Below are positions 1 to 8,880 of a stretch of 51,669 nucleotides of DNA, one piece after another. Both the position numbers and the translations under genes were made by a program. This stretch comes from Christensenellaceae bacterium. Its GTDB lineage: Bacteria > Bacillota > Clostridia > Christensenellales > UBA1242. The stretch is from positions 1-51,669 of the forward strand of contig JAISKJ010000007.1 in assembly GCA_031260975.1 (NCBI GenBank), in the 5' to 3' direction. Under the pieces are notes generated by a model. It was not told the origin of the DNA and did not search any database. It saw only the letters and a list, made by a program, of their open reading frames with translations. How positions within the stretch are numbered: position 1 is the first letter of the stretch; every line of letters starts with the position of its first letter.

Positions 1-114
1 ATGTCAAACACAGAATTGATTATAGAATTCCATGGATATACAGCAATAACAATACTGCTGACGGCAAGTGACGGAAGCAACGTAAAGACCAACATTCAGT
101 TTCTTGTTATATAA
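1..114 (+). CDS. C-terminal end of a probable surface/secreted protein (partial)
   Basis: Reading frame 1 is open from the first base to a TAA at 112-114 and gives 37 residues ending TNIQFLVI. The alternating hydrophobic pattern (YTAITILLTASDG...) resembles the last strands of a beta-sandwich domain of an extracellular protein. The gene starts outside the window, so the ATG at base 1 need not be the true start. A terminator follows directly. Function is not recognised. Confidence 0.45.
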   Translation: MSNTELIIEFHGYTAITILLTASDGSNVKTNIQFLVI

Positions 115-144
115 TAAATCCCAATTTTTATGGTGCATTTGCTC

Positions 145-170
145 AAAAAAACCCAATAAGGGTTTTTTTT
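145..170 (+). terminator. Rho-independent terminator
   Basis: AAAAAACCC, loop AATAA, GGGTTTTTTTT; it closes the partial gene at the window start. Confidence 0.8.
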
Positions 171-171
171 A

Positions 172-200
172 TTCACTAATTATATTATTTATGCTATACT
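172..200 (+). promoter_or_regulatory. Sigma-A-type promoter of the lipoprotein gene
   Basis: TTCACT at 172-177, a 17-base spacer and TATACT at 195-200 lie about 70 bases before the lipoprotein start. Confidence 0.55.
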
Positions 201-267
201 GTCCTCACCTATTGATGGACGTTTTAAAATATTTTTTTTGCACAAATTAAAATAAAGGAGATAAAAA

Positions 268-2376
268 ATGAAAAAAATACTCAGTGCAGTAGCATGCTTA
301 TGTCTCATGGTTGCAATCGGCTTTACTCTATCAGCATGTACTGAAAGCAAAATTACCTCAATCAGTCTGAAACCGGGCACACTACCCATTGAAGTTCATT
401 TGGGCGAAATAGTTGACACTTCAGGGGTGGAAATTTTTGTTGAATACGACAATAATTCCGTAAAAAAGATATCCGGAACAGATGTAGTGGTGGGATACAT
501 TGACACCACAACTGCCGGAAAAAAGGCGGTAAACATAGTTTATCAGGAGGTTACCACTCAGGTAGATATAACAGTTCTTGAAATTATTGACGAGGACGCC
601 CTCTTTGCAGGCTATGAAAATCCAAACGCATATTCCGAATATCTGTCAAACATAGGAACACAGCAGGATCCTAGAAACGAATTTAAAATTAAAAACGACG
701 GATATTATGTAGGGACCGACAACGCCTTTAAATTTCTGCCAAAGCTTACGCTGCTGGCCAGCGACGAGCTGACAACCTTTTATCCTTCAATGTTTGAAAA
801 CCTTGTAAAGATAGAACAGAAGCTCAGCGGTGAATCAACCTTTGTTGACATAACCGATGACGAAGACGAAATTATCGTGCGTTTTGACAGCATCGATACC
901 AGCAGAGGTTTGTTCCATTTTGGCCCTGCAGCTATCGGAAACACATACAAAATCAGCATGAAATATGCTTATGCAACTCCACTGAACAATCCTACAATTA
1001 CAATTGAAGTTAAGGTTGTTGCGGGCTACAACGCTTATACCATTGCAGACCTCTCAAGAATGAATAATAACGGACCCTATTGGGACGCTTATAAATTTGC
1101 AAACGGGGTTGACAGTGCCAACGTAAGCTCTGTCATTTTACACAACGACATCTCTCTTAACAGAAACAACCTGCCGGCAACTTTCTTTGAGCAGACTTTC
1201 AGTGATGAACTTCAAACCACTGTCTGGTCTTTGGTGGCTGACCGTACCACAATCTTTGAAATTGACATAGCAGACAGCGAAAGCTTCACCTTTATCGGAA
1301 ACTATTTTGAGTTAGATGCTTCAACTCTCCCGCTCAGAGCAAACAAAACCACTGTAGCTGATTCCCATTCTGTACTGTTCAACCTCGGTGCTGATACGGG
1401 CGGAGATTGGACTTTGGAGAATGAAATACACGGAAATTATACTTTTAAAAATCTGCGTTCTAAGGGTAACTCCAACCGTGAAGAAAGAGAGGCTCTTGCA
1501 GGAGGAGTAAAATTTGCTAACGTTGCCGGAACTGAAGTAAGATTTGAAAACTCAATCTTTACAGCCTTCCAAACTGCAATTCTGACTTCAACCTTTACCT
1601 TGGCTCAGCACAGTATACCTTATTCCACATATGTTGAAAACTGCAAGGTTTTTGACACTTTCTCAAATGGTTTGAGCACGTGGAACAGCAAACTGCATAT
1701 CATCAACACTGATATTAACGGCACCGGAGGTCCTGCTATAATTTCTATTGACTCTTCAGACAACTCCTCTTCAAATCCGGAAGATTCCAGATATCCTGAT
1801 GTTTATATTGATGCACAAAGCATCATTGCTGTTAACGTAACAGGCGAAGAAGTATGGTTTAGTAGTCACGGTGCAGGCCCGCTTCCAAGCACAATGGGCA
1901 TAATTAACGGCGAACTTGCACAGTTTGGCAAAACTTTGAAAAACTCAACCGGACACTTCAATATGATATCACTTCAAATGCCGGGCGACATATTAGACAG
2001 CTTTACCGCAGTCGGCACTGTTCAATACGGCTCATTTGCGCTTGATATGAGCGGAGCCGGCATGACTATCCTTAGCGGAATTGCCGGCGCAATCGGTGCA
2101 CTTCCTCCAGCTTTTGTTGGGGCAGACGGCAAACTTTTGATTGTCAATCCCGATGGAGCAGCAGGGCAGAGAGTTTGGGCATTCGACCCCTCTGACAACA
2201 CTCTTATGGCTTTGCTGATGAACCCGACTCCGGATGTTCCTACGCTTATGGCAGCTATGATGAACCCATCACTCATAAACAGCGTTGCAACCAGCATATT
2301 CAGCGGCAACCATGTTGGATTTGCCATTGGTATGGGATCTTATCTCGGCATCACTTTGTCGGTATACAACACCTAA
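268..2376 (+). CDS. Large surface lipoprotein with Ig-like and probable beta-helix domains
   Basis: Residues 1-24 are a lipoprotein signal peptide with lipobox LSAC, so Cys24 would be lipidated and the protein anchored outside the cytoplasmic membrane. Residues about 28-108 look like a bacterial Ig-like domain (ITSISLKPGTLPIEVHLGE...). Residues about 390-530 have the short repeating strand-turn pattern of a right-handed beta-helix (pectin-lyase fold), for example FKNLRSKG, FENSIFTAF and IINTDINGTGG. The C-terminal 150 residues are Gly/Ala/Met-rich. The start has an AGGAG site (256-260). It is flanked by terminators and so is a one-gene unit. No catalytic residues are recognisable; a polysaccharide-binding or adhesive role is possible but inferred. 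Confidence 0.8.
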   Translation: MKKILSAVACLCLMVAIGFTLSACTESKITSISLKPGTLPIEVHLGEIVDTSGVEIFVEYDNNSVKKISGTDVVVGYIDTTTAGKKAVNIVYQEVTTQVDITVLEIIDEDALFAGYENPNAYSEYLSNIGTQQDPRNEFKIKNDGYYVGTDNAFKFLPKLTLLASDELTTFYPSMFENLVKIEQKLSGESTFVDITDDEDEIIVRFDSIDTSRGLFHFGPAAIGNTYKISMKYAYATPLNNPTITIEVKVVAGYNAYTIADLSRMNNNGPYWDAYKFANGVDSANVSSVILHNDISLNRNNLPATFFEQTFSDELQTTVWSLVADRTTIFEIDIADSESFTFIGNYFELDASTLPLRANKTTVADSHSVLFNLGADTGGDWTLENEIHGNYTFKNLRSKGNSNREEREALAGGVKFANVAGTEVRFENSIFTAFQTAILTSTFTLAQHSIPYSTYVENCKVFDTFSNGLSTWNSKLHIINTDINGTGGPAIISIDSSDNSSSNPEDSRYPDVYIDAQSIIAVNVTGEEVWFSSHGAGPLPSTMGIINGELAQFGKTLKNSTGHFNMISLQMPGDILDSFTAVGTVQYGSFALDMSGAGMTILSGIAGAIGALPPAFVGADGKLLIVNPDGAAGQRVWAFDPSDNTLMALLMNPTPDVPTLMAAMMNPSLINSVATSIFSGNHVGFAIGMGSYLGITLSVYNT

Positions 2377-2380
2377 TCAT

Positions 2381-2408
2381 AAAAACCACCCAAACGGGTG
2401 GTTTTTTT
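2381..2408 (+). terminator. Rho-independent terminator after the lipoprotein gene
   Basis: Stem AACCACCC / GGGTGGTT with loop AAAC and a following T run. Confidence 0.85.
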
Positions 2409-2441
2409 ATTGTAAAGTTTTGGTTTGGGCTTCTTTTATGG

Positions 2442-2470
2442 TTGACAGAACAGATTAAATCCTGTATAAT
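2442..2470 (+). promoter_or_regulatory. Consensus promoter of the rpmH operon
   Basis: Perfect TTGACA (2442-2447), 17-base spacer and TATAAT (2465-2470), 65 bases upstream of rpmH. This is among the best promoters in the window, as expected for a ribosomal protein gene. Confidence 0.85.
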
Positions 2471-2535
2471 TGTTTCACGGAAAAAAGCAGCCGGCGCACT
2501 GACCGAAGCCCGCTGAATTAAAAAAGGAGCATACC

Positions 2536-2670
2536 ATGAAAAGAACTTATCAGCCAAACAAAAGACACCGCAGCAAAGTGCACGGATTTAGACAAAGAAT
2601 GGCTACCAAGGGCGGCAAAAATGTAATTAAGAACCGCAGAAACCGTGGCAAGAAAAAACTCTCTGCCTAA
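2536..2670 (+). CDS. rpmH: Ribosomal protein bL34
   Basis: This 44-residue protein begins [18 protein letters not shown] and continues with the basic run typical of bL34 ([24 protein letters not shown]). It is a structural protein of the large ribosomal subunit. The start is set by AGGAG at 2526-2530 (AAAAAGGAGCATACC before ATG). It heads the classic rpmH-rnpA-yidD-yidC cluster behind a consensus promoter. The length is exactly that of the family. It is too short for many ORF callers. Confidence 0.97.
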   Translation: MKRTYQPNKRHRSKVHGFRQRMATKGGKNVIKNRRNRGKKKLSA

Positions 2671-2782
2671 AAAGGGCAGTCTGTTTCAATGATATCTGTT
2701 CACTAAAACTTTGGCACCTGCAGTGCCCGCAGAATTGTTTGCAGACACCATTGTAACAGATCTAAAAATAAAATGATGGATT

Positions 2783-3196
2783 ATGTTAGAAAAGAAGTAT
2801 CGTTTAAAAAAGAATAAAGAGTTTAATTATGTTTATAAAAAGGGCGAAAGCGTATTTTCCAAAAACCTCGGCCTTTTTTATGTTAGAACAAGGCTACATC
2901 CATTTAAGGTGGGGATTTCAATAAGCCACAAGGTGGGCAACAGCGTGCTGCGTCACAGACTTAAACGACGACTAACGCATATCATAAGGCCGTTGCTGCC
3001 GCAGATGAACCCTCACTATAACTATGTGTTTCTGGCGCGCCCCGGCATAGAAGAGTTCGAGTTTTCTCAGCTTAAAGAAAGCGTAGAAAAAGCGATTGCC
3101 AAAATCCCAAGCTACGAGGCCTCTGCAGTTGGCTTAAGCAAAGCCACTGCCGGCAACACCGGTTTTATAGCAAAGCCGCCGCCGGCAAAAACTTAA
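2783..3196 (+). CDS. rnpA: Ribonuclease P protein component
   Basis: Protein subunit of RNase P, which matures tRNA 5' ends together with its catalytic RNA. The 137-residue protein begins MLEKKYRLKKNKEFNYVYKKG, typical of the family. It has the RNR-type helix as VGNSVLRHRLKRRLTHIIR (usual VGNAVxRNRxKRRLRE), with His in place of the usual Asn. It is about 20 residues longer than usual through a low-complexity Ala/Pro/Lys tail. It follows rpmH by 112 bases, the usual order. No strong ribosome site precedes the ATG, so translation may be weak or coupled. Confidence 0.95.
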   Translation: MLEKKYRLKKNKEFNYVYKKGESVFSKNLGLFYVRTRLHPFKVGISISHKVGNSVLRHRLKRRLTHIIRPLLPQMNPHYNYVFLARPGIEEFEFSQLKESVEKAIAKIPSYEASAVGLSKATAGNTGFIAKPPPAKT

Positions 3197-3276
3197 TGTT
3201 ATTCTGAAAATAGAAAGCATTGCTAATACCCGCCATTTCAGGCACCGATGCCCGCCACCAAAAGGAGCGGAAAAAT

Positions 3277-3576
3277 ATGAAATTCAAAAACCGCAGCTTC
3301 TTCGGAAAAATAACATTTATTATATTCTTTCCCCTAAGAATATTGGGGCTGGGTGTCATATGGTTTTATAAGTTCTGCATTTCACCTCTATTGCCACACT
3401 CGTGCAAGTTTACGCCGACATGTTCAAATTACGGGCTTCGTGCCATAAACGAATATGGTATATTCAAAGGCGGAGCAATGGCAGCATGGAGAGTGCTTAG
3501 GTGTAATCCATGGAACAAAGGCGGGTTTGACCCCGTTAAAGACAACATTAAAGGAGATTTAAGATGGTTGATATGA
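3277..3576 (+). CDS. yidD: Membrane protein insertion efficiency factor YidD
   Basis: This 99-residue protein has an N-terminal amphipathic/hydrophobic segment (residues about 12-28) and the YidD signature [20 protein letters not shown] with its conserved cysteines. ALNxYG is present as AINEYG, followed by [14 protein letters not shown]. YidD assists YidC/Sec membrane insertion at the inner face of the membrane. The start at 3277 is chosen because AAAGGAGCGG precedes it; a longer frame upstream lacks homology. Its end overlaps the yidC start by 13 bases, implying translational coupling. Confidence 0.95.
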   Translation: MKFKNRSFFGKITFIIFFPLRILGLGVIWFYKFCISPLLPHSCKFTPTCSNYGLRAINEYGIFKGGAMAAWRVLRCNPWNKGGFDPVKDNIKGDLRWLI

Positions 3577-4730
3577 TAGCTATGTTCTGGCCGGGCGGAG
3601 CCGTATGGTCACCCTTGCTGCACGCATTTTATGACGGCATAGGCAGTTATGCCTGGACTATTGTTGTGGTAATGCTTATCATAAAAGTATTGCTGACGCC
3701 TCTTGACTTCTGGCAGAGACGAATTACCGCCAAAAACTCCCAGATGCAAGAAAAAATGAAGCCTGAGCTTGACAAACTGAAAAAGCAGTGTGCCGGCAAT
3801 CAGCAGCTTTACAACCAGCGTCAGATGGAGATTTATAAAAAACACAACTATAGCATAATTGGTTCGTGTGTGGGTATGCTTGCCAATATTGCCATAACCA
3901 TGACTATATTTATAACCCTATATTCTGTTATGGCAGGCATAGCCAATGAAAACCTAAAGCAGCAATATCCGGCCATACAAAATTCATATTATCACACACT
4001 TAACGAAATATATTACGGAGGCGCCTACGATCCAAACGTTGACACATACCTTTTTGATGACCCAACCAACCGCACGCCTGCTTTCATAGAAGGAACCTTC
4101 TCTCAGGCAGATATCGACCAAGCACTTGCCGTGGCAGAAGCAACTTATAACGATAATAACGAAAGTTTTTTGTGGGTAAAAAGTCTTTGGAGGTCTGATA
4201 CTGTAGTTTCAACCATACCCAGCTTTGACGACTATGTTTCTATTGCGGGCATCAAATATGAAGATATTTCAGGAGGGTTGACTGCCGACCAACAAAAAAC
4301 CCGAGACCGCGCCGAATATGATATGATTATGGGTAAGCTCATGAATGATATGGGCGGCAACGGATATTATGGCCTTGTAATTATAACAGTTCTGGTGACA
4401 GCGCTCAGTCAATTACTGTTGTGGCTTGGCACACGTAAGAAAAATAAAAAGAACGAAGTTAAGCCGGCAAAGCCTGTCAACGCAAATATCCCGGGCGCTC
4501 CCAAGCCTCTGCCTAAAATTCCGCCCAACATGATAATGATGATAATTCTTCCTATAATCATGCTATTCTTCACACTTACCGCAAACGCGGCCTTCGCAAT
4601 ATACCTTATTACAACCTATTTGGTGAGCTCCGCTACAATACCGCTGACAACGCTTATCAGCAAAAAGATTGATGAAAAGAAAGAAAAAGCCGAAAAAGAA
4701 AAGGTTGAAGTAAGTTATAGAAGAAAATAA
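3564..4730 (+). CDS. yidC: Membrane protein insertase YidC/Oxa1 family
   Basis: This 388-residue insertase folds and inserts membrane proteins alone or with SecYEG. A first hydrophobic span near residues 15-42 ([22 protein letters not shown]) is followed by the basic cytoplasmic coiled region carrying [14 protein letters not shown] sequence. Further spans lie near 96-120, 272-290, 325-345 and 352-370, and the tail is highly basic ([15 protein letters not shown]). The stretch between spans two and three (about residues 125-270) is unusually long and acidic. There is no lipobox at the N-terminus. AAGGAG lies 9 bases before the ATG inside the end of yidD. Confidence 0.93.
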   Translation: MVDMIAMFWPGGAVWSPLLHAFYDGIGSYAWTIVVVMLIIKVLLTPLDFWQRRITAKNSQMQEKMKPELDKLKKQCAGNQQLYNQRQMEIYKKHNYSIIGSCVGMLANIAITMTIFITLYSVMAGIANENLKQQYPAIQNSYYHTLNEIYYGGAYDPNVDTYLFDDPTNRTPAFIEGTFSQADIDQALAVAEATYNDNNESFLWVKSLWRSDTVVSTIPSFDDYVSIAGIKYEDISGGLTADQQKTRDRAEYDMIMGKLMNDMGGNGYYGLVIITVLVTALSQLLLWLGTRKKNKKNEVKPAKPVNANIPGAPKPLPKIPPNMIMMIILPIIMLFFTLTANAAFAIYLITTYLVSSATIPLTTLISKKIDEKKEKAEKEKVEVSYRRK

Positions 4731-4740
4731 TCACAAACTT

Positions 4741-4771
4741 AAAAAAACGCTGGTTAAGCTAGCGTTTTTTT
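4741..4771 (+). terminator. Rho-independent terminator after yidC
   Basis: A-run, ACGCT, loop, AGCGT and seven T; it separates yidC from jag. Confidence 0.75.
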
Positions 4772-4793
4772 GCTGCCACATTTAAAAACACCT

Positions 4794-4822
4794 TTGACAA
4801 ATGTATGGGTTTAATGTATACT
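4794..4822 (+). promoter_or_regulatory. Promoter of jag
   Basis: TTGACA (4794-4799), 17-base spacer, TATACT (4817-4822). With the terminator just upstream, jag is separately transcribed from yidC. Confidence 0.8.
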
Positions 4823-4884
4823 AAAAATATAAGTGTTTTTGACAACACGATATCACAAGCTTGTCAAAAACTTCAGGAGGAAAC

Positions 4885-5682
4885 ATGAAAGCAATAGAAG
4901 TAAGCGCAAAGACCGTGGAAAAAGCAATAGAAGAAGGGCTGAAACAACTCGGAGTAACCCAAGACCAAGTGGATATCAAAATCCTTGACGAGGGCGGATT
5001 TTTCAGAAAAGCTAAAGTACAATTGTCGCTGGAAGGAGCTAAAGAAGAGGAAGTAAAAGCCGAAATCGCTGCAATAAAAGAAGAAATTAAAAAACCTGCC
5101 AAGACTGAGACTAAACCGGAAAAAACAAAAACTGCCGGCAACCTGCCCTTTGAGGCATCCAGCACCGCAAAAGCGGAAGCACAAAAAAAGGCAAGCGCAA
5201 AAGTTCAGTCAACCAACCTTAGCGAAGCAGCCAAAGAAGTAGCACAAATTGGAACAAAATTCTTGCAAGGTCTGCTTGAACAGCTTAGCATAAGTGCCAG
5301 CGTAGCCGTAACCGAAACCGAACAGGGTATAACCTTTAGTGTAACCGGCGACAATGTCAGCGAGCTTATCGGACATAGAGGCGAAACTTTGAATTCACTG
5401 CAATATTTGCTTAGTATAATTGCCAAAACAAAAGAAGCAAAAGGCACACGAATTTATCTGGATGTTGAAGGATATAAGCTGAGACGAGAGGATTCACTTA
5501 GTGCTCTGGCACAAAGAATGGCCGAAAAATGCATCAAAATCGGCAAACCCGTGAGGCTTGACCCGATGAACGCCTACGAGCGCAAAATAATCCACTCCGC
5601 GCTTCAGGAAAATCCCGGTGTCACCACAAAAAGCGAGGGTGAGGAACCCAGAAGATTTTTGATAATCATACCCAAAAAGTAA
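4885..5682 (+). CDS. jag: RNA-binding protein Jag/KhpB
   Basis: This 265-residue protein has the three family domains in order. The Jag-N domain covers residues 1-50 (MKAIEVSAKTVEKAIEEGL...GGFFRKAKV). A Lys/Ala/Glu-rich linker spans about 52-120. The KH domain carries the GxxG loop as ELIGHRGETLNSLQYLL (about 158-175), and the C-terminal R3H domain carries RKIIHSALQ. KhpB with KhpA binds RNA and affects cell elongation in Gram-positives (family knowledge). The ATG at 4885 is preceded by AGGAGG. It sits after yidC as usual, but the normal followers mnmE and mnmG are missing. Confidence 0.95.
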   Translation: MKAIEVSAKTVEKAIEEGLKQLGVTQDQVDIKILDEGGFFRKAKVQLSLEGAKEEEVKAEIAAIKEEIKKPAKTETKPEKTKTAGNLPFEASSTAKAEAQKKASAKVQSTNLSEAAKEVAQIGTKFLQGLLEQLSISASVAVTETEQGITFSVTGDNVSELIGHRGETLNSLQYLLSIIAKTKEAKGTRIYLDVEGYKLRREDSLSALAQRMAEKCIKIGKPVRLDPMNAYERKIIHSALQENPGVTTKSEGEEPRRFLIIIPKK

Positions 5683-5688
5683 TATATT

Positions 5689-5713
5689 AATCCCGTATCA
5701 ACGGGATTTTTTA
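5689..5713 (+). terminator. Rho-independent terminator after jag
   Basis: AATCCCGT, loop ATCA, ACGGGATT and a T run. Confidence 0.85.
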
Positions 5714-5772
5714 TTGCTAAACAACAAGACCAATGGACCTTAATGACGCGGAACTTATCTCTTTCATTCGTT

Positions 5773-5800
5773 TTGAATTTTAGATAAAATTATATATAAT
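5773..5800 (+). promoter_or_regulatory. Promoter placed for a leaderless transcript
   Basis: TTGAAT (5773-5778), 16-base spacer, TATAAT (5795-5800). The ATG at 5807 is only 6 bases past the -10 box and no Shine-Dalgarno sequence precedes it, so transcription would begin at or next to the start codon. Confidence 0.6.
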
Positions 5801-5806
5801 ATAGTC

Positions 5807-8149
5807 ATGAATGAAACAATTTTGAGAAGTTATGATTTTTGGAAGAGAAATATCCAAAACAAAGAAGATTGGGATATTCTCAGAAATATGACTGAAAAGC
5901 AGATTGAGGGTGCCTTTGACGGCAGCCTGAGTTTTGGCACAGCGGGCATAAGAGGCGAAATGGGGCTGGGGCCCAACCGCATTAATCTTTATAATATAGC
6001 CCGTGTTACAAACGCTTATGTAAAGCTTTTAAAAGAAACAGACGCAAAAAGTGTGATTATAGGCTATGACAATAGGCTTAACAGTGATATTTTTGCAAAA
6101 GCCTGCGCCTGTATTTTTGCAAGCAACAACATAAAAGTGTACTTTTTCAACGATATAACCGCCACGCCGGTGATAAGCTTTGGCGTACGCCATCTAGGCT
6201 TAGGCGGCGGAGTAATGATAACCTCCAGCCACAACCCTAAGCAGTTTAATGGTTATAAGCTATATAACAACAAGGGCAGTCAGCTTAACAGTGATGACGC
6301 CAAAAAAGTGGCGGAGTTTATGGAAGCTGTTCCCTTTGATTTTGCTTATGAATATGATTTTGATAGTTTTGTTAAGCAGGGCATGATTATATACGACACT
6401 GAAGTCGTTGAATCCTTCCTTAAAAAAATCATCAGCCTGCAGCTTCACCCGATTGAAAATATCAGCATATGCTATACCGCTCTCAACGGTTGCGGATATA
6501 AAATTGTGCCGGAGCTTTTTAATAGAGTTACCAAAAACTGTCAATTTGTCAAAGTAGAAAAACAATGCAAAAAAGATAGCAGTTTTTCTTCGTGCCCCAG
6601 TCCAAATCCTGAGCATCTGGATGCCCTTACTTTGGGTATACGAACGGCCGAGCAGCATAAATGTGATGTGCTTCTTGCCACCGACCCCGACGCTGACAGG
6701 TTGGGAATAGTAGTAAGGCACAAGGATAAATATATTAAGCTCAACGGAAACGACACCGGAACACTTATTTTTAATTTTCTTCTTACTCAGCTCAAAGCCA
6801 AAAAGAAACTTCCTAAAAACCCGATTATCATAAAATCAATAGTAACTACAACTTTTATAGATATTATGGCTAAGCAAAACGATGTGCGGGTTTTTAATGG
6901 TGTTACAGGATTTCCGAGTCTGGGCGGAATTATGAATACTCTCGCCGAAAAAGGCGAAGAAAAGAATATAATTCTCTGTTTTGAAGAAAGTATAGGCTTT
7001 ATGGAAGGCACTTACGCCCGCGACAAAGGGGGAATTGGAGCTGCCCGAATGATTGCCGAGATGGTAAGCTTTTATAAATCTCAACACAAAACACTGATAG
7101 ATGTGCTCGATGACCTTCAAGTTATTTATGGCTTTTATAAAAACTATTCAGTTACCCATAAGCTTGAAGGAGAAAAGGGCAAAAAACATATTGACAGTCT
7201 TATGAAGCATTTCAGAACCGACAACATAAAAACAATCAGAGGACTTGAGGTTACACAAAAAATAGATTACCTTGACGGAATAGGTGATATTCCAAAGGTA
7301 AATGTGCTGGAGTTTAAGTTAGGGAAAAACTCCCGAGTTTTAATGCGCCCCAGCGGCACCGAGCCTCTGATGAAATTGTATTTTAACATTTTTGACCCGG
7401 AAGACAACGAAATATATAAACAAAACATGAGCGTATCAACCCCGCATATCTTGGCATTGGAAGGCGACATTGCTGAAGTGGTGCTGATGCCGGGCGACCC
7501 GCTGCGGGCAAAATACATTTCAGACAACTTCTTGGAGGACGCAATCGAAATCAACACTGTGCGCAATATGCTGGGCTTCACGGGAATTCATAAAGGAAAG
7601 CGTGTCACAGTTTTCGGTTCAGGCATGGGTATCCCAAGTATGGGAATTTACAGCTATGAGCTATTCAAATTTTATGGTGTAAAAAGCATCATACGAATGG
7701 GCACAACAGGTATGATTGCCCGCATGAATCTGGGTGACATTATTGTGGCGGAAGAAACCTTTACCAATTCAAGCTTTCCAAAAGATGTTGGCTATACAGG
7801 TCCGCTTGTTGCCGACAAAAAGTTGTTGAGCATTGCTGTGAACCTAGCCAAAGAAAAAAACAAACCCATTATTTCCGGAAAGATTTTTACCAGCGAAGCC
7901 TTTTATGAAGCGGATATGGCTGCCTCAATCAAGCGCTATCAAGAATTGGGTATTTTGTCAATTGAAATGGAAACTGCAGCACTCTATGCTAACGCCAAAA
8001 TTTTGGGCAAACGCGCGCTGTCGATTTTAAGCATATCTGACGATGTTCTAAATCACACCAACTCTCAAACGCCCGATGAGCGTCAAAAGTCAAACGCCTC
8101 CATAATCGAGCTTGCGCTGGATACACTTATAAAAAGTCTTGATGATTGA
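5807..8149 (+). CDS. Fused phosphosugar mutase (PGM2-like) - purine nucleoside phosphorylase (DeoD-type)
   Basis: Residues 1-540 are an alpha-D-phosphohexomutase. They show the active-site serine loop MITSSHNPKQFNGYKLY, the Mg-binding loop DPDADRLGI, the sugar-binding FEESIGFMEG and the phosphate-binding RPSGTEPLMKLYF. From Met541, about 240 residues form a full-length DeoD phosphorylase (MPGDPLRAKYI, VFGSGMGIPSMGIYSYEL, SIEMETAALYANA, SISDDVLNH). The phosphorylase splits purine (deoxy)nucleosides to base plus (deoxy)ribose-1-phosphate; the mutase half could convert that to the 5-phosphate. PGM2-type mutases act on pentose and hexose phosphates (family knowledge), so a two-step nucleoside salvage enzyme is inferred. 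The mutase C-terminus is trimmed by some 30 residues compared with free enzymes. All seen active-site motifs are intact, so both halves should work. Confidence 0.92.
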   Translation: MNETILRSYDFWKRNIQNKEDWDILRNMTEKQIEGAFDGSLSFGTAGIRGEMGLGPNRINLYNIARVTNAYVKLLKETDAKSVIIGYDNRLNSDIFAKACACIFASNNIKVYFFNDITATPVISFGVRHLGLGGGVMITSSHNPKQFNGYKLYNNKGSQLNSDDAKKVAEFMEAVPFDFAYEYDFDSFVKQGMIIYDTEVVESFLKKIISLQLHPIENISICYTALNGCGYKIVPELFNRVTKNCQFVKVEKQCKKDSSFSSCPSPNPEHLDALTLGIRTAEQHKCDVLLATDPDADRLGIVVRHKDKYIKLNGNDTGTLIFNFLLTQLKAKKKLPKNPIIIKSIVTTTFIDIMAKQNDVRVFNGVTGFPSLGGIMNTLAEKGEEKNIILCFEESIGFMEGTYARDKGGIGAARMIAEMVSFYKSQHKTLIDVLDDLQVIYGFYKNYSVTHKLEGEKGKKHIDSLMKHFRTDNIKTIRGLEVTQKIDYLDGIGDIPKVNVLEFKLGKNSRVLMRPSGTEPLMKLYFNIFDPEDNEIYKQNMSVSTPHILALEGDIAEVVLMPGDPLRAKYISDNFLEDAIEINTVRNMLGFTGIHKGKRVTVFGSGMGIPSMGIYSYELFKFYGVKSIIRMGTTGMIARMNLGDIIVAEETFTNSSFPKDVGYTGPLVADKKLLSIAVNLAKEKNKPIISGKIFTSEAFYEADMAASIKRYQELGILSIEMETAALYANAKILGKRALSILSISDDVLNHTNSQTPDERQKSNASIIELALDTLIKSLDD

Positions 8150-8200
8150 TTAGCAATAGTAGTGTTACCTGTCATTACCTAACTAAACACTAAAAAACAC

Positions 8201-8244
8201 CCGAACCGCTGTTCGGCAATATCAATAGACACCCGAATATTCGG
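8201..8244. repeat. Tandem pair of short hairpin units
   Basis: Two related units, ACACCCGAAC...GTTCGGCAAT (stem 8201-8216) and ACACCCGAATATTCGGCATT (12-base perfect palindrome 8233-8244), lie side by side after the fusion gene. Neither has a T run. Role unknown. Confidence 0.45.
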
Positions 8245-8262
8245 CATTTCTATTAATAAAAA

Positions 8263-8305
8263 CAAGCCGACCGAATGGTTAGAACCAAGCGGTCGGTTTG
8301 TATTT
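8263..8305. terminator. Bidirectional nested-hairpin terminator (repeat family copy 1)
   Basis: Outer arms ACAAGCCGACCG / CGGTCGGTTTGT enclose an inner GGTTAGAACC; T runs or A runs lie on both sides. It ends the fusion gene on the plus strand and the decayed gene on the minus strand. The same nested hairpin recurs at 27653-27696 and, degenerately, at 41171-41208. Confidence 0.7.
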
Positions 8306-8317
8306 TTCAACTTGTTT

Positions 8318-8734
8318 TTACTGCGCTGCAAATTGTTCTTCATATAGATTATTTGTTTCTGCAATTATATCGGTATCATAAACTCTTCTAAGTGTGTATT
8401 CATTTATCATCCTCTTTTTATAATAATGGCAGTTACTTGTATCAGAAAGAGAAAACAGTTCCACTGGGTTGCTAGAATAACAGTTTTCAAAAGAGCTTTA
8501 TTTTTGACATAATGTTGTCTGAAATAACTTCTATATCATATAAGCTGATTTCATCAATTTCTTCTTGAATATCCAGACTAATAGGTTTTTTTCTTTACAC
8601 TGTTCAAATACTTTAAAAAAGCATTTTATCCGCTCCATTTCTTCGCTTATTTTCCGTCTTGTTTTTTTATCGTTTTCCCTTATTCTTTTGATTGCCACTT
8701 CTCTCTCATTTTCATCATAATTTGAAAATAACAT
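8318..8734 (-). pseudogene. Frameshifted small gene of unknown function
   Basis: An ATG at 8734 with AGGGAGAT upstream starts a charged coding frame (MLFSNYDENEREVAIKRIREND...). After QCKEK the coding pattern moves to another frame at an A7 tract near 8590 (KPISLDIQEEIDEISLYDIE..., stopping at 8487). It then moves again near 8495 into a frame reading FENCYSSNPVELFSLSDTSN and ending EEQFAAQ with TAA at 8318-8320. Joined, the frames give about 138 residues, ending right before a terminator hairpin. The product is hydrophilic and not recognised. Either the gene is decayed, or the A tracts slip or are sequencing errors. Its promoter holds a G10 run. Confidence 0.55.
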
Positions 8735-8760
8735 TTTTATCTCCCTTGTTTCGTTTTAAC

Positions 8761-8791
8761 ATTATAACACAGCACCCCCCCCCCTAGTCAA
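8761..8791 (-). promoter_or_regulatory. Promoter with a ten-G homopolymer in its spacer
   Basis: On the minus strand TTGACT (8791-8786) and TATAAT (8766-8761) are separated by 19 bases that contain ten consecutive G (plus strand C10, 8775-8784). Loss of two G would give the ideal 17-base spacing. It drives the decayed gene at 8318-8734. Confidence 0.6.
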
Positions 8792-8821
8792 TAGCTAATT
8801 TTTGCTGTATGCCTTAATCTC

Positions 8822-8850
8822 TTGACATTTTGAGCCGGCCTTAGTAAAAT
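8822..8850 (+). promoter_or_regulatory. Promoter of dnaA
   Basis: TTGACA (8822-8827), 17-base spacer, TAAAAT (8845-8850), 31 bases before dnaA. Confidence 0.7.
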
Positions 8851-8880
8851 GTTATATATTAACAAAAACAGAGGGGAGCT

